This document shows positions 45,021 through 52,871 of a stretch of 64,000 nt of DNA, one piece after another. The notes under the pieces were generated by a model. The model did no database searches. It was given only the letters and a program-made list of their open reading frames with translations, and had not been told where the DNA came from. Position numbers and translations under genes: made by a program. Source of the DNA: G965279355 sp965279355 (lineage in GTDB: Bacteria > Pseudomonadota > Alphaproteobacteria > CACIAM-22H2); contig OZ257155.1 in assembly GCA_965279355.1 (NCBI GenBank), positions 744,001 to 808,000 of the forward strand, in the 5' to 3' direction. The number at the start of each line of letters is the position of its first letter. Position 1 is the first letter of the stretch.

Positions 45021-45929
45021 TTGCTTGACGCTAAGCATAAAAGGTCAGATAGTCAGCTTATGAACAAGCTGACCTCGAAAGACCGCGCCGCAATCCTCAA
45101 TCTGATGGTCGAGGGCATGTCGATCCGGGCGATCAGCCGGACGACCGGGGCCAGTAAGAACACCATCGTTAAGCTGCTTGCCGACGCCGGTAAGGCCCTT
45201 CTCGCCTTCCAGAACGACAAGCTGCGGAACCTGACCTGCAAGCGCCTCCAACTCGACGAAATCTGGTCCTTCGTCTACGCCAAGCACGCCAACGCCACCC
45301 CGGAAATGAAGGCTGCTGGTGAAGCTGGCGACGTGTGGACGTGGACGGCGATTGATGCCGATACCAAGCTTATCGCGTCATGGATGGTCGGTGATCGCAG
45401 CGCGGACACCGCTAACGATTTCGTGGCCGACCTTGCTCTACGCCTCTCCCATCGCGTCCAGATCAGCACGGACGGCCATAGCGCCTATATCCACGCTATC
45501 GAGGACGCTTTCGGCATCGACGTTGATTATGCCCAAATCGTGAAAATCTACGGCCACCCGACCGGCGCCGAGAAGCGCTACAGCCCGCCCTACGTCGTCG
45601 GTTGCGAGCGCCGCAGCGTGATCGGCAAGCCTGAGCGCAAGCACGTCTCTACGTCGTTCGTAGAGCGTCAGAACCTGACCATGCGTATGTCCATGCGTCG
45701 CTTTACCCGGCTCACAAACGCATTCAGCAAGAAGCTAGAGAACCACGTCCACGCCCTGTCGATCTATTTCGCCTACTACAACTTCTGCCGCATCCACCAG
45801 ACACTGCGCGTAACCCCGGCAATGGCGGCAGGCGTCACTGACAAGCTGATGGACGTTACTGATCTGGTTCGTATTGTGGACGAGTGGGAAATCGCAGCAA
45901 GGGCGAGCCCCGCGCAGCAGCCCGCTTAA
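45021..45929 (+). CDS. IS1-family-type DDE transposase
   Basis: A 302-aa transposase. An N-terminal helix-turn-helix (G-M-S-I-R-A-I-S-R-T-T-G-A-S-K-N-T-I) precedes a DDE catalytic domain with Asp79 (L-D-E-I-W-S-F-V), Asp151 (S-T-D-G-H-S-A-Y) and Glu215 (F-V-E-R-Q-N-L-T-M-R-M), then the Y-Y-N-F-C-R-I-H-Q-T-L-R tail. The TTG at 45021 is preferred since GGAG lies 10 bases upstream in a leader mirroring that of the P63C gene; the ATG at 45060 lacks one. It is an intact single frame, without the frameshift of classical IS1. Confidence 0.9.
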   Translation: MLDAKHKRSDSQLMNKLTSKDRAAILNLMVEGMSIRAISRTTGASKNTIVKLLADAGKALLAFQNDKLRNLTCKRLQLDEIWSFVYAKHANATPEMKAAGEAGDVWTWTAIDADTKLIASWMVGDRSADTANDFVADLALRLSHRVQISTDGHSAYIHAIEDAFGIDVDYAQIVKIYGHPTGAEKRYSPPYVVGCERRSVIGKPERKHVSTSFVERQNLTMRMSMRRFTRLTNAFSKKLENHVHALSIYFAYYNFCRIHQTLRVTPAMAAGVTDKLMDVTDLVRIVDEWEIAARASPAQQPA

Positions 45930-46080
45930 CGCTGCGCTCAATGTCGTCGGCTAGATCGGAATACTGCCGAGCTAAGTCCAGGAACTGACTTTTGATCGTG
46001 GCATCACGGGCGCTTTCGGCGCTCGCCTGCATTCTTTTCGAGATCGCGCGATAACGCTCGATCTGGTCGTTCTCGTCCAC
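45856..46080 (-). CDS. small helical passenger protein, 74 aa
   Basis: A GTG-initiated protein with a GGGG ribosome site and a helical core (I-E-R-Y-R-A-I-S-K-R-M-Q, then F-L-D-L-A-R-Q-Y-S-D-L-A-D-D-I-E-R) like small proteins common in alphaproteobacterial genomes. It converges on and overlaps the transposase 3' end by 74 bases. Its function is unknown. Confidence 0.65.
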   Translation of the reverse strand: MDENDQIERYRAISKRMQASAESARDATIKSQFLDLARQYSDLADDIERSVKRAAARGSPLLRFPTRPQYEPDQ

Positions 46081-46184
46081 GTCTGCCCCGCGTCTGTCCG
46101 ATAGCCAACCGATGGGGGATTTATGTCTGATTCGCTACATTCGAGATATCGGGTGAAACCCTTAAACCGACCGGGGCCGGAAAA

Positions 46185-46202
46185 TCAAACTGACCCACTA
46201 CC
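46185..46202 (-). repeat. right terminal inverted repeat
   Basis: TCAAACTGACCCACTACC, the exact reverse complement of the left end. Its outermost bases supply the present stop codon of trmJ. Confidence 0.93.
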
Positions 46203-47001
46203 TCGGCCCAGCCGATTTCCCTTTGTTAACAGCGGCTTGGCGACGCCTCGGGGTGGAGCCGGCATGGGGGCGCGCCGTCAGGCCGGTCAAAATGCCCTGC
46301 AGAGTCCGCACTTCGTGGGCCATCAGCCCCGACCGGTGGAAGATATTGCGGATGTTCCGGATCATGGTCGGGCGCATTTCAGGGTTCCGGAGGAAGCCGC
46401 AGGCGTCGAGCTCGCTCTCCAGCCGGTGGAAGAAATCGAGCACTTCCTTGCGGCTCGCGGTCTCGGCCTTACCGGTCGCCAGCGCCCTGCCCGGCGTCGC
46501 GTCGCCCGCCTGCCGCCATTCATAGCCGACCAGCAGCACCGCCTGCGCCAGATTGAGCGACGAGAACGCGGGGTTGACCGGGACCGTCAGCAACGCGTCC
46601 GCCAGCGACGCATCGTCGTTCTCAAGACCCGTGCGCTCCGGACCGAACAGGAAACCAGTGCGCTCGCCACGGGTTGTCCGCTCGCGTGTTTCGGCACCGG
46701 CTTCGCGCGCTGTCACAATGGCCTTCACGCCTTCGCGGGTCCGCGCGGTCGTGGCGTAGAGGTAATGCATATCCGCGACCGCCTCGGCCGTGGTCTTGAA
46801 GATCTTTACATTGTCGAGCACGTCATCCGCGCCGACGGCCGCGGCAATCGCCCGGGGATGCGGCCACGAGGGACGCGGACGGACCAGACGCAGATCGGTC
46901 AGGCCGCAATTGAGCATGGCGCGCGCGGTGGTGCCGATATTCTCCGCGAGTTGCGGCGCCACCAGAATGACCGCCGGCGCCATGCGCTCGGCTTTGCTCA
47001 C
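46198..47001 (-). CDS. trmJ: tRNA/rRNA methyltransferase, TrmJ/SpoU family, C-terminus altered by the transposon
   Basis: A SPOUT-class RNA 2'-O-methyltransferase resembling TrmJ (tRNA Cm32/Um32), 267 aa. The knot motifs N-I-G-T-T-A-R-A-M, L-F-G-P-E-R-T-G-L and S-L-N-L-A-Q-A-V are present. The GTG at 47001 overlaps the cimA stop by four bases. The last codon (Arg) and the stop come from the transposon end; rejoining the flanks gives the former end K-Q-V-stop. The change lies in a basic, probably disordered tail, so activity is probably kept. Confidence 0.88.
   Translation of the reverse strand: MSKAERMAPAVILVAPQLAENIGTTARAMLNCGLTDLRLVRPRPSWPHPRAIAAAVGADDVLDNVKIFKTTAEAVADMHYLYATTARTREGVKAIVTAREAGAETRERTTRGERTGFLFGPERTGLENDDASLADALLTVPVNPAFSSLNLAQAVLLVGYEWRQAGDATPGRALATGKAETASRKEVLDFFHRLESELDACGFLRNPEMRPTMIRNIRNIFHRSGLMAHEVRTLQGILTGLTARPHAGSTPRRRQAAVNKGKSAGPR
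46203..46210. repeat. target-site duplication, right copy
   Basis: TCGGCCCA, identical to the left copy. It lies within the last codons of trmJ. Confidence 0.9.
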
Positions 47002-48605
47002 TCCGCCGCCTTCTTGCCGGCCTGTTCCTCGTGAAACAGGAACCAAGTGATGCTGTCGTGCAGCGCGTTATAGGACGCATCGATGACGTTGGCCGATACG
47101 CCGATCGTCGACCAGTGCCGCCCACCGCCGTCGGCGCTTTCGATCATCACGCGCGTCACCGCCTTGGTACCGGCTTCCGGCGTCAGGATGCGAACCTTGT
47201 AGTCGATGAGACGGATGTCGGCGAGGCGCGGGTAAACCGGCAGCAGCGCTTCGCGCAGCGCACCGTCGAGCGCGTCAACAGGACCGTTGCCCTCGCCGAC
47301 GGTCAGAACGCGATGGTCCTTCACATCGACCTTCACCGTCGCTTCCGACTGGGTCACCAGCTCACCCTTCGCGTTGAAACGACGCTCGGTGATGACGCGG
47401 AACGACACCAGATCGAAATAATCCGGAACGATGCCCAGCGCGCGGCGCGCCAGCAGCTCGAAGCTGGCGTCGGCGCCGTCATAGGCGAACCCGTCATGCT
47501 CGCGCGCTTTCACATCATCAATCAGGCGCGTCAGCTTCGGGTGGCTCGCCGCGATGTCGAGGCCGATCTCGCGGAACCGGGCCATGATGTTGGAACGGCC
47601 CGCCTGGTCGGACACAACGATATGCCGGCGGTTGCCGACCTTCTCCGGCTGAACGTGCTCGTAAGTGCGCGGATCTTTTTCGACCGCGGACACATGGAGC
47701 CCGCCTTTATGCGCGAAGGCGCTCTCGCCGACATACGCGGCGCCACGCACCGGTGGGCGGTTCAGCCGCTCATCGAGCAGGCGTGAGACATGCGTGAGCT
47801 GTTCGAGCTGCGCGTCCGAGATGCCGGTCTTGAACCCCATCTTCAGCATAAGGTTCGGGATGATCGAGATGAGGTTGGCGTTGCCACAGCGTTCGCCAAG
47901 GCCGTTGAGCGTACCCTGAATCTGCCGCGCGCCAGCACGGACCGCCGCCAATGAATTGGCGACCGCGTTCTCGGTGTCGTTGTGGCAGTGGATGCCGAGA
48001 TGCGTGCCGGGCACGACCTTCGTTATCTCACCGACAATACGTTCGATCTCGTGCGGCAGGGTTCCGCCATTGGTGTCGCACAGCACGACCCAGCGCGCGC
48101 CGGCTTTATAGGCGGCCTGCACACACTCCAGCGCATAGGACGGGTTGGCGTTGTAGCCGTCGAAGAAATGCTCGGCATCGAACAGCACCTCCTCCTTGCG
48201 CCGGCCCGCTTCGGCCAGGCTCTCGGAGATCATGTCGATATTCTCGGGAAGCGTCGCGCCCAGCGCCGTCGTAACGTGAAAGTCCCAGGTCTTGCCGACG
48301 AGGCAGGCAACCTTGGTGGGCGCCGCCAGCACCGCCGTGAGTCCCGGGTCATTGGCGGTGCTGCGGCCGGGACGGCGCGTCATGCCGAACGCCGTGATGC
48401 GCGCGTTCTGGAGAGTCGGCAGGGCGGCAAAGAATGCGTCGTCGGTCGGATTGGCGCCGGGCCAGCCGCCCTCGACGTAGTCAACGCCGAGGCGGTCCAG
48501 CGCGATCGCAATCGCAGCCTTGTCCGCGGCTCCAAAATCGACGCCCTGAGTCTGGGCGCCGTCGCGCAGCGTGGAATCGTAGAGATAGATGCGATCGGCG
48601 GTCAT
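46998..48605 (-). CDS. cimA: citramalate synthase (LeuA family)
   Basis: A 535-aa HMGL-like enzyme. Citramalate synthase condenses pyruvate and acetyl-CoA toward isoleucine. The start Y-L-Y-D-S-T-L-R-D-G-A-Q-T-Q-G-V gives the metal-binding Asp of the family, H-C-H-N-D-T-E-N-A-V the metal-binding His pair, and the C-terminal LeuA-type dimer domain is present. The length and opening match the CimA subgroup (TIGR00977) better than LeuA. The ATG at 48605 starts the family sequence. It is coupled to trmJ. Confidence 0.92.
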   Translation of the reverse strand: MTADRIYLYDSTLRDGAQTQGVDFGAADKAAIAIALDRLGVDYVEGGWPGANPTDDAFFAALPTLQNARITAFGMTRRPGRSTANDPGLTAVLAAPTKVACLVGKTWDFHVTTALGATLPENIDMISESLAEAGRRKEEVLFDAEHFFDGYNANPSYALECVQAAYKAGARWVVLCDTNGGTLPHEIERIVGEITKVVPGTHLGIHCHNDTENAVANSLAAVRAGARQIQGTLNGLGERCGNANLISIIPNLMLKMGFKTGISDAQLEQLTHVSRLLDERLNRPPVRGAAYVGESAFAHKGGLHVSAVEKDPRTYEHVQPEKVGNRRHIVVSDQAGRSNIMARFREIGLDIAASHPKLTRLIDDVKAREHDGFAYDGADASFELLARRALGIVPDYFDLVSFRVITERRFNAKGELVTQSEATVKVDVKDHRVLTVGEGNGPVDALDGALREALLPVYPRLADIRLIDYKVRILTPEAGTKAVTRVMIESADGGGRHWSTIGVSANVIDASYNALHDSITWFLFHEEQAGKKAAE

Positions 48606-48703
48606 TGGCGATCCGTAGGGGCTGGCCCGAAGGCGACTGGCCGCCGTTTTATACCAGCCGGACCCTGTTCCCAAGGTCGATTTCTGCGCCGGCCTTCCGG
48701 CGT

Positions 48704-49525
48704 TTACCGGGCCCGGAGCACGCCCTTGATCTTTGCGATGAGCTGCTCTGCACTAAACGGCTTTACGATATAACCATTCACGCCGTGGTCGCGCGCCCGT
48801 ATGACGAATTCGCCGCTCGCATTGCCGGTCAACATGATGAACGGGGTGAGCGGCCCGACGGCGCGCACTTTGGTCAGCAGCTCCAGCCCGGACATTCCCG
48901 GCATGTTCCAGTCCGAGATGACGAGATCGAAATATCTCCACGGCTCGTCGATCAGCTTGAGCGCTTCTGCGCCACTACCAGCGGTGACGATGGTGCCGAC
49001 CTTCAACTCCCTCAGAGTACTCGACGCGATTGCGCGGGAAAAATCGTCATCATCCACCAGCAAAATCGAAAGCTTGGCAAAGCTTTGCAGCATCTCAGAT
49101 GATCGCGGGCGGGCCGGCTTGATGGCCGACATATCCGGTGGCGGCGGAACGGATGGGGATTGGGATGCAGTTGCCGCCACCGCCAGCTGCTCGTCGATCA
49201 GCAGGGAAAGGTCGTGCCGAAAGCACTCATTCAGCTGCGTAGTCGCATGGGTCGAGACCGCGGCATCCGACTTGAGACAGGCCGCCTCAATCATATCGGC
49301 GAGCGCGTCGATCCGCTTTAGGCCAAAGGTTCGAGCCATGCTCTTCAGCTCATGAGCTGCGTTTCCCCAAGCGGAGAGATCAGCCTGCCCCGCCGCGCGC
49401 TCCATCCTGGTGAGTATTTCAACAGCGCTTGTATTGAACATTGTCACCAGTTTATCGACCCTTGCGGCGCCAAGCCGGCGTTGCAGGTCGCGAAAGACTG
49501 CGGCGTCGAAGGCTGTCACATCCAT
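48704..49525 (-). CDS. Hpt-receiver phosphorelay protein
   Basis: A protein of about 273 aa with an N-terminal histidine phosphotransfer domain (A-A-H-E-L-K-S-M-A-R-T-F-G) and a C-terminal receiver domain (I-L-L-V-D-D-D-D, V-I-S-D-W-N-M-P-G-M-S-G, and Lys in V-K-P-F). No output domain is present. The receiver is about 60 percent identical to the next gene's receiver over its C-terminal 70 residues. A GTG at 49540 is an alternative start. It ends the three-gene phosphorelay operon. Confidence 0.9.
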   Translation of the reverse strand: MDVTAFDAAVFRDLQRRLGAARVDKLVTMFNTSAVEILTRMERAAGQADLSAWGNAAHELKSMARTFGLKRIDALADMIEAACLKSDAAVSTHATTQLNECFRHDLSLLIDEQLAVAATASQSPSVPPPPDMSAIKPARPRSSEMLQSFAKLSILLVDDDDFSRAIASSTLRELKVGTIVTAGSGAEALKLIDEPWRYFDLVISDWNMPGMSGLELLTKVRAVGPLTPFIMLTGNASGEFVIRARDHGVNGYIVKPFSAEQLIAKIKGVLRAR

Positions 49526-49552
49526 AAGGGGATCAAGCACGCGCGGCAGATG

Positions 49553-49966
49553 TTATGGGTGCTTCAGCTTCAGCACCGCGGCGATCTTGGCCGTCAGTTG
49601 CGCCGGCGCGAAGGGCTTGGCGATGTAACCATTCACGCCGAATTCCTTCGCCGCGAGAATGAAGTCGGCCGACGTCTTGCCAGTCAGCATAATGAACGGC
49701 ATATCCGTCCACGTTTCGCGAACCTTCTTCAGAAGCTCGAGGCCGGACATCTCCGGCATGTTCCAGTCGGAGATGACGAGATCGAATTTCTTGTGCGGAA
49801 AGCCGAGGATTTCCAGCGCCTCGTGACCATTCTTCGCGAGAATGACCGAACGCACGCCGATCTGCTTCAGGGCCGTTTGCGCGAGCTTCTGCGCAAACGC
49901 CTCATCCTCGACGAGGAGGATGGCGAGATTTGCGAACGGCGATTCGGGTGCTGCCGGATTGGTCAT
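49553..49966 (-). CDS. single-domain response regulator
   Basis: A 137-aa CheY-like receiver: acidic pocket L-V-E-D-E, phospho-Asp in V-I-S-D-W-N-M-P-E-M-S-G, and switch Thr and Lys in M-L-T-G-K and A-K-P-F. It lies between the hybrid kinase and the Hpt-receiver genes, 18 and 27 bases from them. It is a likely phosphate shuttle or protein-protein effector. Confidence 0.92.
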   Translation of the reverse strand: MTNPAAPESPFANLAILLVEDEAFAQKLAQTALKQIGVRSVILAKNGHEALEILGFPHKKFDLVISDWNMPEMSGLELLKKVRETWTDMPFIMLTGKTSADFILAAKEFGVNGYIAKPFAPAQLTAKIAAVLKLKHP

Positions 49967-49984
49967 GGCGTCGCTTTTACCACA

Positions 49985-52336
49985 TCAGCCTTGGGGCGGC
50001 ACTGCGGTGTTTGACGCATACCGGTCCCGGAGCAGCTGCCAGCCGGCCTCGAGTTCTCCACCAAGTGCGGCGTGAGCCTTCTCGGCATGATCGCGGCGAT
50101 CGTCGCGGCAGGCATCCTCGATCACAAGGGCGGTCCGGTAGACCAGGCCGAGGCCGAGGCTGCCTGCAGCGCTCTTCAGGCCATGTGCGGCATCGCCCCA
50201 GGCTTCGATGTTGCCGGCTGCCCGCGCCGACTTCATCTGTTCGAACAGGTCGCGCGAACTCGTGATGAAATCTCCGACCAATTCGACAACCAGCTCGCGC
50301 CCGAGCTGTTCTTCCAGCGTCGCCAGCACCGCAACATCAAGCGGCTCCGCTCCACCGGCAAGCCGATCCGAGATATGACCCTCTTCAACCGGCGAGGCCT
50401 CGCTATCCGACGTCCCTTCAATTTCGATCGCGCCGAACAGCTTGATCAGCGCGGCAGTGAGGGTCTCCGGATTTACAGGCTTAGGAACATAGGCATTCAT
50501 GCCCGCCTCCATAGCCTCCTGAACCGCGTCGGGCCCAGCGCTGGCGGTCAGCGCAATAATCGGCACCTGCCCGCGAGGCGCCGGGAGTGTACGGATCAGT
50601 TTGGTCGCCTCCAGGCCGCCCATCTCAGGCATATGCATGTCCATCAGCACCACATCGAAATCCTGCGCAGCGACCGCCTCCACGCCTTCCCGCCCGTTAT
50701 TGGCGACTTCGATCGTGTGCCCCTGCAGCTTCAGGAAGCCGATTGCTACCTTCTGATTGACGATATTGTCTTCGGTGAGCAGCACCCTGAGCGGCCGAAC
50801 CGACAGCTTCGGACCACCGACGACCGCGTGTTCTCTCGGTTGCTCACCCTCCTTCAGCGTGATGTCAAACCAGAATGTGCTGCCGCGGCCGGGCTCGCTG
50901 TCGACGCCGATCTCACCGTTCATCAGTTCCACGATATTCTTGGAAATCGCCAACCCCAATCCGGTGCCGCCGAAACGGCGGGTAATGGACGTGTCCGCCT
51001 GGCTGAAGCTGGCGAACAGCTTCGATTTCGCCTCCGCTGAAATACCAATCCCGGTATCGACAACAGCGAAATGCAGTCGTGAAATGTCGCCTTCGAGGCC
51101 ACGCTGTTCGATCTGCAGTGTCACCCCGCCACGCTCGGTGAACTTGATCGAATTGCCGGTAAGGTTGAGGAGCACTTGTCGTAGGCGATGCGGATCTCCC
51201 TTCAGCCAGCGCGGGACCTCCACCGCGATATTGGCTTTCAGGAAGATTCCCTTTTCTTCCGCCTTGGGCGCCAACAGCGCCACGATCGAATTCACCTCGT
51301 AGCGCAGGTCGAAATCGACGACTTCGATCTCGAGACGGCCGGCTTCGAGCTTCGAATAGTCGAGGATATCGTTGAGGATGGTCAGCAGCGACTGGCCCGA
51401 ATCCAGGACAAGCTGCGCATAGTCCTTCTGGGTCGTATCAAGGCGCGTCCCCAGAAGCAGCCGCGCCATGCCCAGAACACCATTCATCGGCGTGCGAATT
51501 TCATGGCTCATCATCGCCAGAAATTCGGACTTCGCCTTGGTCGCCGTTTCGGCCCGTTCTCTGGCCTCGCTGACATCCATCATGGCCTGTTTGAACACAC
51601 CGAGCGAACGGCCCATCTGGCCGATCTCATCGCCGCGCTCAACCGACGGCACGCCAATCGTGAAATCGCCGCGCGCCAGCCGGATCATCGACCGCGCCAT
51701 CGTATCCAGCGGCTGCACAATGTTGCGAACCAGCATGATAACGACGCCGAAACAGACGAACAGCAGCAGGCCGATGATGCTGCTGGTCCAGATCTTCGTC
51801 TCGCGGATGATTTCCTCGGACTCCTCCCGGAAAATGAAGCCGTCGTCGGCGGCGGTCTGGGTGAGAATCTCCAATTCCTTGCGGATCTGGTTGCCGATGT
51901 CGTCCCGCTCGAAGGCCATGCGAAACGCTTCGTCGCTGCCTGTCGGCGCCGCCATCGTCGCCTTGGCCTTTTCCCGCCAGTCTGTCGCGTGCTGCTTGAT
52001 CTGCGCCGCAAGCTTAGGAATCTCCGGAGAAATACCGCGCTCCACGGCGATATCGACGTCGTCGAGAAAATCCTTGATCTGTCGTTCGACCCGTCTTGTG
52101 ACGGCATCGCGCGTGGCGGGGTCCCGCGCATCGTTAATATCGCGGTCGAGAAGCTCGACGATTGTAAAGCCGGTCTGCGCGGACCGTGCGAAATTGATCG
52201 CCATCAGCGGACGGTCGAACATCTGCACCGCGCGGTCAGCCAGCGCCCAGGTCGAAATGAGTGCCACGAGGCTGAGCGCCACCGCGGCGATCACCGCGAC
52301 AAAGAATGACGCGAGCAGCTTGATCTTGACCGACAT
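49985..52336 (-). CDS. hybrid sensor histidine kinase (HAMP-HisKA-HATPase-receiver-Hpt)
   Basis: A 783-aa BarA-like kinase. Two membrane helices (about 6-32 and 186-206) enclose a helical periplasmic sensor of about 150 residues. A HAMP linker, H box M-S-H-E-I-R-T-P-M-N-G, N/G boxes (G-T-G-L-G-L-A-I), receiver (V-L-M-D-M-H-M-P-E-M-G-G) and C-terminal Hpt (A-A-H-G-L-K-S-A-A-G) follow. The signal is unknown. It heads an operon with two more phosphorelay proteins. Confidence 0.94.
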   Translation of the reverse strand: MSVKIKLLASFFVAVIAAVALSLVALISTWALADRAVQMFDRPLMAINFARSAQTGFTIVELLDRDINDARDPATRDAVTRRVERQIKDFLDDVDIAVERGISPEIPKLAAQIKQHATDWREKAKATMAAPTGSDEAFRMAFERDDIGNQIRKELEILTQTAADDGFIFREESEEIIRETKIWTSSIIGLLLFVCFGVVIMLVRNIVQPLDTMARSMIRLARGDFTIGVPSVERGDEIGQMGRSLGVFKQAMMDVSEARERAETATKAKSEFLAMMSHEIRTPMNGVLGMARLLLGTRLDTTQKDYAQLVLDSGQSLLTILNDILDYSKLEAGRLEIEVVDFDLRYEVNSIVALLAPKAEEKGIFLKANIAVEVPRWLKGDPHRLRQVLLNLTGNSIKFTERGGVTLQIEQRGLEGDISRLHFAVVDTGIGISAEAKSKLFASFSQADTSITRRFGGTGLGLAISKNIVELMNGEIGVDSEPGRGSTFWFDITLKEGEQPREHAVVGGPKLSVRPLRVLLTEDNIVNQKVAIGFLKLQGHTIEVANNGREGVEAVAAQDFDVVLMDMHMPEMGGLEATKLIRTLPAPRGQVPIIALTASAGPDAVQEAMEAGMNAYVPKPVNPETLTAALIKLFGAIEIEGTSDSEASPVEEGHISDRLAGGAEPLDVAVLATLEEQLGRELVVELVGDFITSSRDLFEQMKSARAAGNIEAWGDAAHGLKSAAGSLGLGLVYRTALVIEDACRDDRRDHAEKAHAALGGELEAGWQLLRDRYASNTAVPPQG

Positions 52337-52403
52337 GCCGGCTCCAACGCGCCCCAGAGAGCGCCCCCCATCAGAGGCGCACCGCTACGTTATCGTATTT
52401 TAT

Positions 52404-52748
52404 TCAGGAGGAAACCGTAACGACCAGCCTCATCTTCGGATGGATGCGGCAGCGGACCTCTACGGTGCCGGTCCGGCGGAAGGTGACGGGGGTACGGGTT
52501 CCGATGGTCTGACGCCCAATATCGAACGGCCCGGCCGGCGAATCCGAATAGACGTTGTGCGCAAACGGATCGTCGTTCACGAAGGTCAGCGTCTCCCCCA
52601 CCTTGATCTCAATCCGCTCAGGCTCGAAGGCGATGTCCCGCTGAAGGATGTCCCTGCCCGCTTGAGCAAGCACACGCTCGGTGACAATGCCTGACGCTGC
52701 AACCACCCCCGCCATTACGGCAGCAAAAGCCCCACGCCCGATTGTCAT
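52404..52748 (-). CDS. periplasmic cupredoxin (plastocyanin/amicyanin-like)
   Basis: A 114-aa protein with a signal peptide and one type-1 copper domain. The ligands are visible: His in F-A-H-N-V, then Cys, His and Met in V-R-C-R-I-H-P-K-M. It is probably a small electron carrier or copper protein. It stands between the sensor kinase and cysS on the same strand with gaps of about 70 and 125 bases. Confidence 0.88.
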   Translation of the reverse strand: MTIGRGAFAAVMAGVVAASGIVTERVLAQAGRDILQRDIAFEPERIEIKVGETLTFVNDDPFAHNVYSDSPAGPFDIGRQTIGTRTPVTFRRTGTVEVRCRIHPKMRLVVTVSS

Positions 52749-52871
52749 GTTTTCTTCTCCTCCGCGCGGCGGATCTCGGCCTTCCCGGACTATAGCACAG
52801 GCTCTTATACGCCCGGGACTGGCGGCGCGATCATCCCGGCAACGACACGCATCAGGGGAGGGACAAATCCC

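Larger units (their letters stand above)
43592..46202. mobile_element. IS1-like transposon with passenger genes (2,611 bp)
   Basis: The element is bounded by perfect 18-bp terminal inverted repeats that start GGTAGTGGG and is flanked by an 8-bp direct repeat. It carries an IS1-type DDE transposase, a P63C-domain gene, a 73-aa basic protein gene and a 74-aa helical protein gene. It is about three times longer than simple IS1 elements owing to this cargo. All frames look intact and the ends are perfect, so insertion is probably recent. Confidence 0.9.

Noticed and set aside
46123..47034. Plus-strand open frame running out of the transposon through trmJ
   Set aside because: It crosses the right terminal repeat and is antisense to trmJ; the composition is that of a shadow.
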